64,000 bases of DNA, from the NCBI RefSeq assembly GCF_010634855.1, contig NZ_MWLQ01000011.1, positions 495,762 to 559,761 on the forward strand, read 5' to 3'. The position numbers and the translations under genes were made by a program. Origin of the DNA: Microbacterium sp. B35-30 (GTDB taxonomy: Bacteria; Actinomycetota; Actinomycetes; Actinomycetales; Microbacteriaceae). Shown piece after piece: positions 27,237 through 36,800 of this stretch; positions within the stretch are counted from its first letter, which is position 1; every line of letters starts with the position of its first letter. Under the pieces are notes generated by a model. The model was not told the DNA's origin, did no database searches, and saw nothing but the letters and a program-made list of their open reading frames with translations.

Positions 27237-27713
27237 CTAGTCGCCGAGGCGGTTGCGCGAGCGCATGGCGCGCTCGGCCTCGCGCTTGTCCTCACGCTCA
27301 CGGATCGTCTGGCGCTTCTCGAACTCGCGCTTGCCCTTGGCGACCGCGATCTCGACCTTCGCGCGACCGTCCGAGAAGTAGAGCTTCAGGGGAATCAGCG
27401 TGTAGCCGCCCGCCGAGATGGCGTGCGAGAGCTTGACGATCTCCTCCTTGTGCAGGAGCAGCTTGCGCGTGCGCTTGGACGAGTGATTCGTCCAGTGTCC
27501 CTGCGAATACTCGGGGATGTGCACGGCGTCGAGGTAGGCCTCGCCGTTGTCGATGTACGCGTAGCCGTCCGAGAGGTTCGCACGGCCTTCGCGCAGCGAC
27601 TTCACCTCGGTGCCGGTCAGCACGAGGCCGGCCTCGTACGTCTTCTCGATCGCGTACTCGTGGCGCGCGCGACGATTGGTCGCCACGACCTTCTCCCCGC
27701 GTTCCCTGGGCAT
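27237..27713 (-). CDS. smpB: SsrA-binding protein SmpB
   Basis: 158 residues, the usual length. It binds tmRNA and carries it to stalled ribosomes; the C-terminal tail reads the empty mRNA channel. Conserved stretches are [36 protein letters not shown] and the basic tail [16 protein letters not shown]. It is the last gene of the prfB-ftsE-ftsX-smpB series. The ssrA gene itself is about 8 kb away at 18837. Confidence 0.96.
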   Translation of the reverse strand: MPRERGEKVVATNRRARHEYAIEKTYEAGLVLTGTEVKSLREGRANLSDGYAYIDNGEAYLDAVHIPEYSQGHWTNHSSKRTRKLLLHKEEIVKLSHAISAGGYTLIPLKLYFSDGRAKVEIAVAKGKREFEKRQTIREREDKREAERAMRSRNRLGD

Positions 27714-27824
27714 GATGTCTCCTCGTCGAAGCCGTGCGGCCGGCTCCTGAGCGTCCGGCCCGTCCGTGAGCAGGTCCTGGGCGCACGGCAGCCTGTCAGT
27801 CTACCCCCGCGACGGCGCGGGATC

Positions 27825-28739
27825 TCACGCGCGCAGCCATCTCCGGATCGCGAAGCCGGCGGACAGCGCCGCCAGTGCCACACCGATCAGGATCAGGACC
27901 GGCACGACGATCCACGCGTCGCCGATGTCCACCCAGGTCGTCACGAAGTCGACGCGGTTGCGCAGATACTGGTCGACGCCGAAATGCACTCCGGCGATCA
28001 CGGCGGCGCTCGCGAGAATCGATCCGAGCAAGGCCGCGAACACGCCCTCGAGGATGAACGGGGTCTGGATGAACCGGTTGGATGCCCCGACCAGCCGCAT
28101 GATCCCCAGCTCCCGTCTTCGCGCGTAGGCCGACAGACGGATCGTCGTCGCGATGAGGAGTACGGCGGCGATGAGCATGAGAACCGCGATGCCGACGGCG
28201 ATGTAGGTCGCGACGGTGAGGGCCGAGAAGAGCGGATCGAGGTACTGCATCTGGTCGTTCACCAGTTCGACCCCCTGCATGCCGCTGAACGCCTCGATGA
28301 TGACGTCGGACTGCTCGGGGTCGACGAGCGTGATGCGGAACGTCTCGTTGACCTGGTCGGCCGTGATCACACTGGCGTTCTCTTCGCCGGCGATCTGCAG
28401 CAGCTCGTCGTACGCCTGCTGGTGATCGAGGAATGTCAGTTCGCGGATGAGCGGTGCGAGCGCGCTGCCCTCGAGCTTGGCGCGCACCTCTTCCACCTGC
28501 TCGGGCGTCGCCTCGCCGTTCGAGCACGTCGCCGGTGTCGAGATGGTCGTGCACATGTACACGGCGACCTGCGCGCGCTCCACCCAGAAGTCGCGCATCG
28601 TGCCGATCTGCATCTGCATGAGGATCGCCGCGCCGACGAAGGTCAGCGACACGAATGTGACGAGCACCACCGAGACGACCATCGACAGGTTGCGGCGGAG
28701 GCCCGTGAAGGCCTCCGACATGATGAGTCCGAACCTCAT
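27825..28739 (-). CDS. ftsX: Cell division protein FtsX
   Basis: 304-residue permease-like protein with four membrane segments, the first after MRFGLIMSEAFTGLRRNL and the others in the last third. A large extracytoplasmic loop between TM1 and TM2 includes two Cys (VYMCTTIST, TCSNGE), typical of the actinobacterial FtsX loop that activates peptidoglycan hydrolases. The ATG overlaps the ftsE stop by 4 nt, so FtsE and FtsX are made together and form the division ABC complex. Confidence 0.95.
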   Translation of the reverse strand: MRFGLIMSEAFTGLRRNLSMVVSVVLVTFVSLTFVGAAILMQMQIGTMRDFWVERAQVAVYMCTTISTPATCSNGEATPEQVEEVRAKLEGSALAPLIRELTFLDHQQAYDELLQIAGEENASVITADQVNETFRITLVDPEQSDVIIEAFSGMQGVELVNDQMQYLDPLFSALTVATYIAVGIAVLMLIAAVLLIATTIRLSAYARRRELGIMRLVGASNRFIQTPFILEGVFAALLGSILASAAVIAGVHFGVDQYLRNRVDFVTTWVDIGDAWIVVPVLILIGVALAALSAGFAIRRWLRA

Positions 28740-29887
28740 GAGGTGGGCCCCACTTCGTCGTCGGGGTCGGTCTCACCGAGGCCCAGCCGGTCGGCGAGGC
28801 CGAGTTCTTCTACGTCCAGTTCGACCAGGTCGACGACGGGGATCGGCTGCGTGTGCGGCGGCGCGGGCTGCGGAGGCACGGATGCCGCGGCCTCCGGCTC
28901 GATCGGCACCGCCGGCACGCTGGGCTCGGAGGCCGACTGATCGAGTGCCTCGGCCTTCCGGAACTCGTCGGCGGCGAGCGCTGCGACGGTGGCCGCCTCG
29001 ACTGCGGCAGCGGCGGCGACCGCGACGCCCGGAGACACCGTCTCCGTCTCGCCGGCGATCGACTCATCTTCGGCCACGGCCGTGGGGTCGAGCCCCGCGG
29101 CGGCGGCGATCGCGGCTTCGCGCTGCACCTCGAGCACCGCGGTGAGGGCGGCGACTGCGGCGGCACCGCGCTCCGGCTCGGGCGCCAGGCTCGGGAGTCC
29201 CGACCGGTCGCCGTAGCCGCCGCGCCGCTCGTCGCGGACCATCTCACCGTGGCGCAGCTCGATCACGCGTCGCTGCATCTGGTCGACGAAGCCGGCCTCG
29301 TGCGTGGCCATGACGACGGTCGTGCCGCCGGCGTTGATGCGCGAGAGCAGCTGCATGATGTCGATGGAGGTGGCGGGGTCGAGGTTTCCGGTCGGCTCGT
29401 CGGCGAGGAGGATCTGCGGGCGGTTGACCAGCGCGCGGGCGATGGCGACGCGCTGCTGCTCACCACCCGAAAGCTCGTGGGGGAATCTCTTCTCCTTGCC
29501 GGCGAGGCCGACGAGGGCGAGCACCTCGGGAACGGCCTGCTGGATGAACGCACGGGAGGAGCCGATCACCTGCAGCGTGAACGCGACGTTCTGGAAGACC
29601 GTCTTGGTGGGCAGCAGCCGGAAGTCCTGGAAGACGGCGCCGATGTGCCGGCGGAAGTACGGCACCTTGCGGTTCGACAGCGTCCGTAGGTCGCGGCCGA
29701 GCACGACCACTCGGCCCTCCGACGGCGTCTCCTCGCGGAGGATCAACCGCAGACACGACGACTTGCCGGATCCGGAGGCGCCGACGAGGAAGACGAACTC
29801 CCCGCGTAACACCTCGAATTCGACATCACTCAGGGCGGGTTTGGAAGTGCCTCGAAAGCGCTTCGTGACGTTCTCGAACCGGATCAT
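28736..29887 (-). CDS. ftsE: Cell division ATPase FtsE with long C-terminal tail
   Basis: 383 residues; the ABC ATPase core occupies about 1-222. Walker A GASGSGKSS is at 36-44, the signature is LSGGEQQRVAIARAL and Walker B LLADEPTGNLDP. FtsE is usually about 225-230 residues; here about 160 extra residues follow, rich in Ala, Glu and Pro and ending in an acidic segment (LDVEELGLADRLGLGETDPDDE). The tail is open and in frame through to the ftsX overlap, so it is not an artefact. FtsE drives FtsX-dependent control of cell-wall hydrolysis at the septum. Confidence 0.93.
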   Translation of the reverse strand: MIRFENVTKRFRGTSKPALSDVEFEVLRGEFVFLVGASGSGKSSCLRLILREETPSEGRVVVLGRDLRTLSNRKVPYFRRHIGAVFQDFRLLPTKTVFQNVAFTLQVIGSSRAFIQQAVPEVLALVGLAGKEKRFPHELSGGEQQRVAIARALVNRPQILLADEPTGNLDPATSIDIMQLLSRINAGGTTVVMATHEAGFVDQMQRRVIELRHGEMVRDERRGGYGDRSGLPSLAPEPERGAAAVAALTAVLEVQREAAIAAAAGLDPTAVAEDESIAGETETVSPGVAVAAAAAVEAATVAALAADEFRKAEALDQSASEPSVPAVPIEPEAAASVPPQPAPPHTQPIPVVDLVELDVEELGLADRLGLGETDPDDEVGPTS

Positions 29888-29980
29888 GGCCTAACGAGCC
29901 TATGCGGCCGCCGCGTCACCGTGTCCAGCGACACTCACGGCTGCGGCATCCGCCCTTCGCATGCTCAGGGACCGGCTGGA

Positions 29981-31093
29981 TCAGTCGTCGACGTCTTTGC
30001 GCTTGCGCCAGCGGATGCCGGCCGAGATGAAGCCGTCGAGGTCACCGTCGAAGACCACAGCGGGGTTTCCGACCTCGTGGCCGGTGCGGAGGTCCTTCAC
30101 GAGCTGCTGGCCGTAGAGGAAGTACGAGCGCATTTGATCGCCCCAGCTCGCGGTGATGACGCCGGCGAGCTCCTTCTTCTTCGCCGCCTCCTCCTCGCGC
30201 TGCAGCAGCATCAGACGCGTCTGCAGCACGCGCATGGCGGCGGCGCGGTTCTGGATCTGCGACTTCTCGTTCTGCATCGACACGACGATCCCCGACGGGA
30301 TGTGCGTGAGGCGCACGGCGGAGTCGGTCGTGTTGACCGACTGGCCACCGGGACCGGACGAGCGGAAGACATCGACCCGCAGATCCCCTTCGGGGATCTC
30401 GACCTCGACGGCCTCCTCCATCACCGGGATGACCTCGACCGCCGCGAACGACGTCTGCCGCTTGTCGGCGGAGCCGAACGGGCTGATGCGCGCGAGACGG
30501 TGGGTGCCGGCCTCGACCGAGAGCGTGCCGTAGGCATACGGGGCGTCGACCTCGAACGTCGCGGACTTGATGCCCGCGCCCTCCGCATAGGAGGTGTCCA
30601 TGAGCTTCACGGGGTACTTGTGCCGCTCTGCCCAGCGCAGGTACATGCGCAGCAGCATCTCGGCGAAGTCGGTGGCGTCGTCGCCGCCCGCGCCGGAGCG
30701 GATCGTGACGACGGCGGAGCGCTCGTCGTACTCGCCGTCGAGGAGCGTCTGCACCTCGAGCTGGCTGACGATGTCTTCCAGCTCGGCGATCTCGCGACGC
30801 GCCTCTTCGGCGGCATCCTCGTCGTCCATCTCGTTGGCCAGCTCGATCAGCACGTCGAGATCGTCGAGACGCTGCTCGACGTCGGTCACGCGCTTGAGCT
30901 CGGACTGGCGATGGCTCAGGGCGCTGGTGACCTTCTGCGCCTTCTCGACGTCGTCCCACAGATTGGGGGCACCGGCCTCCTCGCTGAGACGCGCGATGTC
31001 TTTCGTGAGTGCCTCGACGTCGACCACGGCCTTGATGTCGGCGAACGTGGAGCGCAGGGCCTGGATATCGGCGGAGGGATCGAAGTCGAGCAT
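29981..31093 (-). CDS. prfB: Peptide chain release factor 2
   Basis: 370-residue RF2 that terminates translation at UGA and UAA. The codon-recognition tripeptide SPF is at residues 204-206 and the catalytic GGQ at 249-251. The frame is continuous from [11 protein letters not shown], so the programmed +1 frameshift used to autoregulate prfB in many bacteria is absent. The start codon lies only 25 bp from the divergent MFS start, and TAGTCT sits 8 nt upstream, suggesting a leaderless mRNA. ftsE follows after 93 bp with its own TAGGCT box (29902-29897), 9 nt before its ATG. Confidence 0.96.
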   Translation of the reverse strand: MLDFDPSADIQALRSTFADIKAVVDVEALTKDIARLSEEAGAPNLWDDVEKAQKVTSALSHRQSELKRVTDVEQRLDDLDVLIELANEMDDEDAAEEARREIAELEDIVSQLEVQTLLDGEYDERSAVVTIRSGAGGDDATDFAEMLLRMYLRWAERHKYPVKLMDTSYAEGAGIKSATFEVDAPYAYGTLSVEAGTHRLARISPFGSADKRQTSFAAVEVIPVMEEAVEVEIPEGDLRVDVFRSSGPGGQSVNTTDSAVRLTHIPSGIVVSMQNEKSQIQNRAAAMRVLQTRLMLLQREEEAAKKKELAGVITASWGDQMRSYFLYGQQLVKDLRTGHEVGNPAVVFDGDLDGFISAGIRWRKRKDVDD

Positions 31094-31101
31094 GACAGTC
31101 C

Positions 31102-31111
31102 AGACTAACGT
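31102..31111. promoter_or_regulatory. Interlocked divergent -10 boxes
   Basis: Minus-strand TAGTCT (31107-31102) lies 8 nt before the prfB ATG; plus-strand TAACGT (31106-31111) lies 7 nt before the MFS ATG. The two hexamers overlap by 2 bp, and both genes would be leaderless. Confidence 0.5.
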
Positions 31112-31118
31112 GGAAGCG

Positions 31119-32447
31119 ATGAGCGATCACGCCGACTCCGCCAGCGCGCGGGACGTGCTGTGGCGGTTCGGCCCCATGGTCTACGGCCCCACCCTGCTCT
31201 TCGCTCTCGGCGAGGGTGCCGTCATCCCGTTGATCCCGGTCATCGCGGCGCAGCTCGGAGCGGATGTCCCGACGGCCGCTCTCGTCGCATCGGCGCTCGT
31301 CGTGGGTCAGCTGTGCGGCAACATCCCCGCCGGCTGGGCGGTCGCCCGCATCGGCGAACGCCTCACGATGGCGATCGCCGGCTTCCTCTCCCTCGGTGGC
31401 ATCGTGGGCATGGCATTCGCGCCGTCGCTCGGCATCTTCGCCATCGCGGTGTTCCTCATCGGGTTCTGCGCGGCGGCCTTCGGGCTCGCACGCCACTCCT
31501 TCATGACCACGCGCGTGCCGCTGTCGTTCCGCGCCCGCGCGCTGTCGCTGCTGGGCGGCACCTTCCGCCTCGGAATGTTCATCGGCCCCTTCGTCGCCGC
31601 CGCCCTGCTCGCCCTCCTCGGCGACGAGCACGCGACGATCTGGTTCTTCGGCGGCTGCCTCGTGGCGACGATCCTGCTGGTGCTCCTGGGGCCCGACCCC
31701 GAGAAGCAGCTGCTCGCTCCCTCCGCATCCGCCCGCGCGGACGTCGACACCGAAGACACGGGCGAGCCTGTCACCGGTTCGATCCCGCTGCGACGGTCCC
31801 AGCGATCGGGCTCCCCCACGGCGAGCGCGAGATCGGACCCCGGCACAGGCGTGGTGCGCACGATGTGGCGCCACCGCCGCGTGCTGTCGACGCTCGGGCT
31901 GGCCGCGGCATCCCTCTCCGCCGTCCGCTCTGCGCGCCAGGTCGTGCTGCCGCTGTGGGGCGTGTCGATCGGACTCGACGCGCAGACGATCGCGCTCGTG
32001 GTCGGCATCTCGGGTGCGATCGACTTCGCGCTGTTCTACGCGAGCGGCCAGGTGATGGACCGCTTCGGGCGACTGTGGGCGGCCCTGCCCGCGATGATCC
32101 TGATGGGCGCGGGGTTCATCGCCCTCGCCTTCACGCACGACCTCCCGCAGGCGGCGATGTGGTTCGCCATGTTCGCCGCCGTGCTCGGGGTGGGCAACGG
32201 CCTCTCGAGCGGCATCCTGCTCACCCTCGGCGCCGACGTCGCTCCGCAGTCGGATCCGGCCGCCTTCCTGGGGTCGTGGCGCACGCTCACGGACGCCGGC
32301 GGCGCAGTCGCACCCCTGCTGGTCTCAGCCATCGCCGCGGTGGGCTCGCTCGCCGTCGCGACGGGAGTGATGGGCGCCGTCGGGCTGCTGGGCGCTCTGG
32401 CCTTCGTGCGCTGGGTGCCGAGGTACGTGCCGCGGACGCGGGCATGA
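31119..32447 (+). CDS. MFS transporter
   Basis: 442-residue major facilitator with about 12 membrane segments in two halves joined by a polar loop (about residues 195-250, rich in Ser, Arg, Pro). The cytoplasmic loop after TM2 carries [13 protein letters not shown], a degenerate motif A. It is probably a drug or metabolite exporter of the DHA type; the substrate cannot be read. ATG 31119 is used; the same frame is open far upstream, antisense to prfB, and those starts are rejected. The stop overlaps the next gene start by 4 nt. Confidence 0.86.
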   Translation: MSDHADSASARDVLWRFGPMVYGPTLLFALGEGAVIPLIPVIAAQLGADVPTAALVASALVVGQLCGNIPAGWAVARIGERLTMAIAGFLSLGGIVGMAFAPSLGIFAIAVFLIGFCAAAFGLARHSFMTTRVPLSFRARALSLLGGTFRLGMFIGPFVAAALLALLGDEHATIWFFGGCLVATILLVLLGPDPEKQLLAPSASARADVDTEDTGEPVTGSIPLRRSQRSGSPTASARSDPGTGVVRTMWRHRRVLSTLGLAAASLSAVRSARQVVLPLWGVSIGLDAQTIALVVGISGAIDFALFYASGQVMDRFGRLWAALPAMILMGAGFIALAFTHDLPQAAMWFAMFAAVLGVGNGLSSGILLTLGADVAPQSDPAAFLGSWRTLTDAGGAVAPLLVSAIAAVGSLAVATGVMGAVGLLGALAFVRWVPRYVPRTRA

Positions 32448-32776
32448 CCGAAGTGGTGCGATTCTGCCGCAGCCGCAACGGCGGCCGGCGGTGCACGCGC
32501 CCCCTGGGCCACGCGGGTCTGCATCGCCATCGCACGGTCATGTGGGCGGATGCCGCGGCCGACCCCGCACTCTGTTCAGGCTCCGGCGAGCCCGGCACGC
32601 CCGCCGCTCCGCTCGCCGACGGCTTCCCGGACGGGCGCGCGATGTGCCCGGTGTGTCACCGTTTCGTCCCGCTCGATGCGGACGCCCGGCTCGTCCGCCA
32701 CGACACGACGGACGAGAGCGAGACGGATGCCGAGACCCGGCGCCGTCAGGAGTGGTTCAACGTCCACGGCTGGTAG
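32444..32776 (+). CDS. Small Cys/His-rich hypothetical protein
   Basis: 110 residues, coupled to the MFS gene (ATGA overlap at 32444-32447). It contains FCRSRNGGRRCTRPLGH near the N-terminus and MCPVCHRF in the middle, so four or five Cys plus His could form one or two zinc sites. The C-terminal helix is polar (DAETRRRQEWFNVHGW). The family is not recognised. Coupling suggests a role linked to the transporter, perhaps regulatory, but this is inference. Confidence 0.65.
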   Translation: MTEVVRFCRSRNGGRRCTRPLGHAGLHRHRTVMWADAAADPALCSGSGEPGTPAAPLADGFPDGRAMCPVCHRFVPLDADARLVRHDTTDESETDAETRRRQEWFNVHGW

Positions 32777-32800
32777 GGACGCCGTCTTCCTGTGCCTGCG

Positions 32801-33817
32801 TCAGACCCAGGCTCGGCGAACCGCCTCCGCGCCCAACTGCATGCGCGTGGTGACGCCGGCGGTGTCCATGAGCTCGGCGATCCGGCGCTGCACCGTCCGC
32901 AGCGAGATCCCGAGCTGCGCGGCGGCCGCGGCATCCGTCACGCCCATGAGAAGCAGGTGCAGCAGGTCGTGGTCGATGTCATCGGTCGTGGGCGGCGCCG
33001 CGGTCGGGAGGAACTCGGTGGCGGCGCGCCAGTAGTCCTCGAAGATCGAGCTCACGAGGTCGAGCAGGCCGCTCGGGTGGATGAGCAGCGCACCGAAACC
33101 GCGGTCCTCACCCTGCGAGTGCATGGGCACCAGCGCCATCTGATCGTCGGCGATGAACATCCGCGTGGGCAGTGCCGGAAGCACGCGGATCTCCTCTCCG
33201 ATCTGGGCCATCTCCCGCGCCGCTGCAAGGAACCCCGGCCGCTCGAGCACCGCGTTCTCGACGATCACGCGGTAGCGCACCCCACGGGCGAGCGCCCGGT
33301 CCTCCTCGATGTTGTCCTCGCCGCTGAGCAGGGCGATCTCGTGCAGCACGAGCACGCGCACCTGCTCGATCGACGCGGCCTGCAGCTGCGCGACCCGCTG
33401 CCGCACGGCGTCGTCGCCGATCACGACGTCGACCACGTCGGCGACGCTGCGGCGCTCGACGGATCGCCGGTACAGGTCGCTCAGCTCGACGAGCGCCTCG
33501 TGCGCGCGGGTCAGCCCCCGCTCCCGCTCGAGCAGCAGCGGGCGCAGGGAGATCGACGGCGGGGACGCGACGAACCGGTCGCTGCTCGATGCCTGTCTCG
33601 CCAGCAGACCGAGCCGTTCCAGCTCAGCGGCCATCGGGCGCACGCGCGGCAGCGACATGCTGAGGGCCGCCGCGATCTCGGCCATCGATGCCGACGGCTG
33701 CTGCAGCACGCACCGGTACACAGCGGTGTGTGCCTCGTCGAGACCCAGCGCGTCAAGCACGGTGACCTTCCCCATGTCGACCATCGTCACCCGCCGAGCC
33801 TGGCGGATGGTGGCCAT
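32801..33817 (-). CDS. TrmB/LuxR-type two-HTH transcription regulator
   Basis: 338 residues from ATG 33817 (GGAG 7 nt upstream). The N-terminal winged helix (MAEIAAALSMSLPRVRPMAAELERLGLL) fits TrmB-like regulators. A central sensor region follows, then a C-terminal LuxR-like helix-turn-helix (GVTDAAAAAQLGISLRTVQRRIAELMDTAGV). This TrmB-plus-LuxR layout is common in actinobacteria near secreted proteases and lantibiotic genes. The gene is divergent from the subtilase gene with 78 bp between starts, so it is a good candidate regulator of it. Confidence 0.8.
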   Translation of the reverse strand: MATIRQARRVTMVDMGKVTVLDALGLDEAHTAVYRCVLQQPSASMAEIAAALSMSLPRVRPMAAELERLGLLARQASSSDRFVASPPSISLRPLLLERERGLTRAHEALVELSDLYRRSVERRSVADVVDVVIGDDAVRQRVAQLQAASIEQVRVLVLHEIALLSGEDNIEEDRALARGVRYRVIVENAVLERPGFLAAAREMAQIGEEIRVLPALPTRMFIADDQMALVPMHSQGEDRGFGALLIHPSGLLDLVSSIFEDYWRAATEFLPTAAPPTTDDIDHDLLHLLLMGVTDAAAAAQLGISLRTVQRRIAELMDTAGVTTRMQLGAEAVRRAWV

Positions 33818-33895
33818 GGCATTTCTCCGCCACCACTTTAGGCACACGGCCGACGAAGGTGGGCAGTACGGAATCCCCAACCGAGAGGCTCGCGC

Positions 33896-36800
33896 ATGTC
33901 ACGACCCCACCCCTCCGGACGCCGCCTGCGTCCGATCGTCGCCGCCACGAGCGGCATCGCGATCGCGATCGCAGGCGTCGGCCTCGCCACCCTGCCGGCT
34001 GCGGCATCGCCCGCCCCTGAGGTCTCCCCCGCCTCAGCCACGCCCGATGCAGCCGCCGTCAGCAGCCACACCGTCACCCTCCTCACCGGCGACCACGTGA
34101 CGGTCACGGACCTGTCGGACGGGACCCACGCCGTCTCGGTCGACACCGCCGTCGAGGGTGCCGGTATCCGCACGTACGAAACGGCCGGCGACCTCCACGT
34201 CGTACCCGACGCCGCGATGCCGTACCTGGCAGCGGGCGCGCTCGACGAGGACCTGTTCAACGTCTCGCTGCTCATCGACTACGGCTACGACGACGCGTCG
34301 GTGGACGCTACCCCGGTCATCGTCGAGCAGGATGCCGGATCCGCCCGCTCCTTCGCCGCCCCGGTGCCCGGGCTCGAGGTGCAGACGGCGCTCGAGAGCA
34401 TCGGCGCTTCGGCCGCGACCATCGGCCACGACGCGGCGGCTTCCGCATGGCAGACATTGACCGCACCGACCGCGCGCAGCTTCTCGGCGCCGCCCGCGCT
34501 CGCCGGAGGCATCGAGGCGATCCACCTCGACGGCAAGGTGCAGGCCACGCTCGACTCGAGCGTCGGCTACATCGACGCACCCGAGGCATGGGCCGACGGC
34601 TACACCGGCGCAGGCGTCACGGTGGCGGTGCTCGACACCGGCTACGACGACACCCACCCCGACCTCGAGGGCCGCGTGCTCGACGGCTCGAAGAGCTTCG
34701 TACCCGGTGAAGAGGTCGCCGCCGATCCGAACGGCCACGGCACCCACGTCGCCTCGACGATCGCCGGCACGGGCGCCGCGAGCGACGGCACCCACCGCGG
34801 CGTCGCCGACGGCGCGCAGCTGCTGGTCGGAAAGGTGCTCGACGCCAGCGGCTGGGGCCAGGACTCGTGGATCATCGACGCGATGGAGTGGGCCGGCCAG
34901 AACGCCCCGATCGTGTCGATGAGCCTCGGATCCCCCGTGCCGTCCGACGGCAAGGACCTCATGGCCGAGTCGCTCGACCAGATCGCCGAGCAGACCGGCG
35001 CCCTCTTCGTCGTCGCCGCGGGCAATGCCGGTGCGGCCGAGACGATCGGCGCACCGGGGTCGGCCGAAGAGGCGTTCACCGTCGGCTCGGTCGACGACCC
35101 GTCCGGCGCACTGTCGTGGTTCACGAGCCAGGGACCGCTCTCCCGTTCGGGCGCGCTGAAGCCCGACGTCACCGGTCCGGGCAACGACGTCACCGCGGCA
35201 CGTTCGGCCGACTCCGGTGGCGAGGGCGCATACATCGGGATGAGCGGCACGTCGATGGCGACGCCGCACGTGGCGGGAGCCGCCGCGATCCTCCTCGGCG
35301 CGAACCCGGACTACACCACCGACCAGCTGAAGGCGGCCATCGCGAGCACCGCTGTCGACGTCGGCTACACCGCGTACCAGGGCGGCTCGGGCGTCATCGA
35401 CGTCGATGCCGCGCTCGAGGCGCCCGTCGTGGCGTCGGGCTCGGGCGACTTCGGCATGCTGATGTGGGGCGAGGAGCCGACCCCGGTCGAGCGCACCGTC
35501 GAGTACACGAACCGGACGGATGCCGAGATCACCGTCGCCCTCACCGCGACGCTCGGCGACACCACGCCGGGCGCCGGCGGCCCGTCGGCGGGCATCGCGT
35601 TCGACGCGCTGACGCTCGACACAGACTCGCTCACGATCCCGGCCGGTGAGACCGGCTCGGCGACGTTGACGGTCGACCCGGCGAGGGTGCCCGCGGGCAC
35701 GCAGCTATCGGGCGTGCTGATCGGGTCCGTCGACGGGGAACCCGTGACGCGGACCGCGCTCGGCACCATCGCGGAGGCGGAGCGCTACGACCTCACGATC
35801 ACGGCCACCGACTTCGACGGCAACCCGACCACGGCGTACGCGATGCTGTACGACCCGGCGACCCAGTGGGCGGAGCCCGTGCTCGTCGACGGCGAGACCA
35901 CGCTGCGGCTCATGAAGGGCGACTACACGGTCATGTCGTTCATGGAGCTCGCGCGCACGCCCGACACCATCGCAACCGTGCTGGTCGGAGAGCCCACGCT
36001 CGAACTGGACCAGAACCGCTCGGTCGCGCTCGACGCCCGTACCGCCGAGCAGATCACGGTCGACGTCGGTCAGGAGGGGCTCGACCCCGTCTTCCGCAGG
36101 ATGGACGTGACGGTCGACGACTTCGGCGCGAGCGTGATGATGCCCGTCTGGACGGATGAGATGTGGGCGCAGCCGCAGACCGTCGACGATGCCGGCTTCG
36201 GCTTCACGACGCGGTGGCGCCTGCAGACGCCGCTGCTGACGCTCAAGGTGGGCAAGCAGCCGCTCGACCTCATCGAGCAGATCGGGTCCACACTCCTCGA
36301 CGGCTCGTTCAAGGCGACCGCGGTGGACGCGGGCAAGGGCAGCGTCGAAGAGTTCGCCGCCGCGGGTGCCGCCGGCAAGATCGCCGTGGTGACCCGGTCC
36401 GCGGAGGTCTCGGCATCCCAGCGGGCAGCCAACGCCGCCGCCGCTGGAGCGAAGCTGCTTGTCGTCGTGAACGACGGCGACGGCGAGTTCAACGAGTGGG
36501 TGGGATCCGAGGACTACACGACGGATGTCGGCATCCCGGTCGCCGGGATCAGCGGCGTCGAAGGCCGTCAGCTGCTCGCTCAGCTGGTGACCAAGAAGGT
36601 GACGATCGCGGCCGTCGGGGTTCCGACCTCGGATGTCGTGTACGACATCGCCGAGTTCGGCGACGGCGAGATCCCGTCGGACCTCTCGTACGTGCACACC
36701 GGGGACGACCTCGCCCGCATCGACACGCGCTTCCACGGCCAGACGGAGGAGATCGGCGAGTTCCGCTACGACTTCGTGCCCGGTGCGGAGTACGGCAGCG

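Noticed and set aside
29981..31093. Programmed frameshift in prfB
   Set aside because: The frame is continuous from the start; no in-frame UGA with an upstream Shine-Dalgarno-like element.
30042..32138. 698-residue minus-strand frame across prfB and the MFS gene
   Set aside because: It runs opposite the MFS gene and in another frame within prfB; highly charged sequence with no family signatures.
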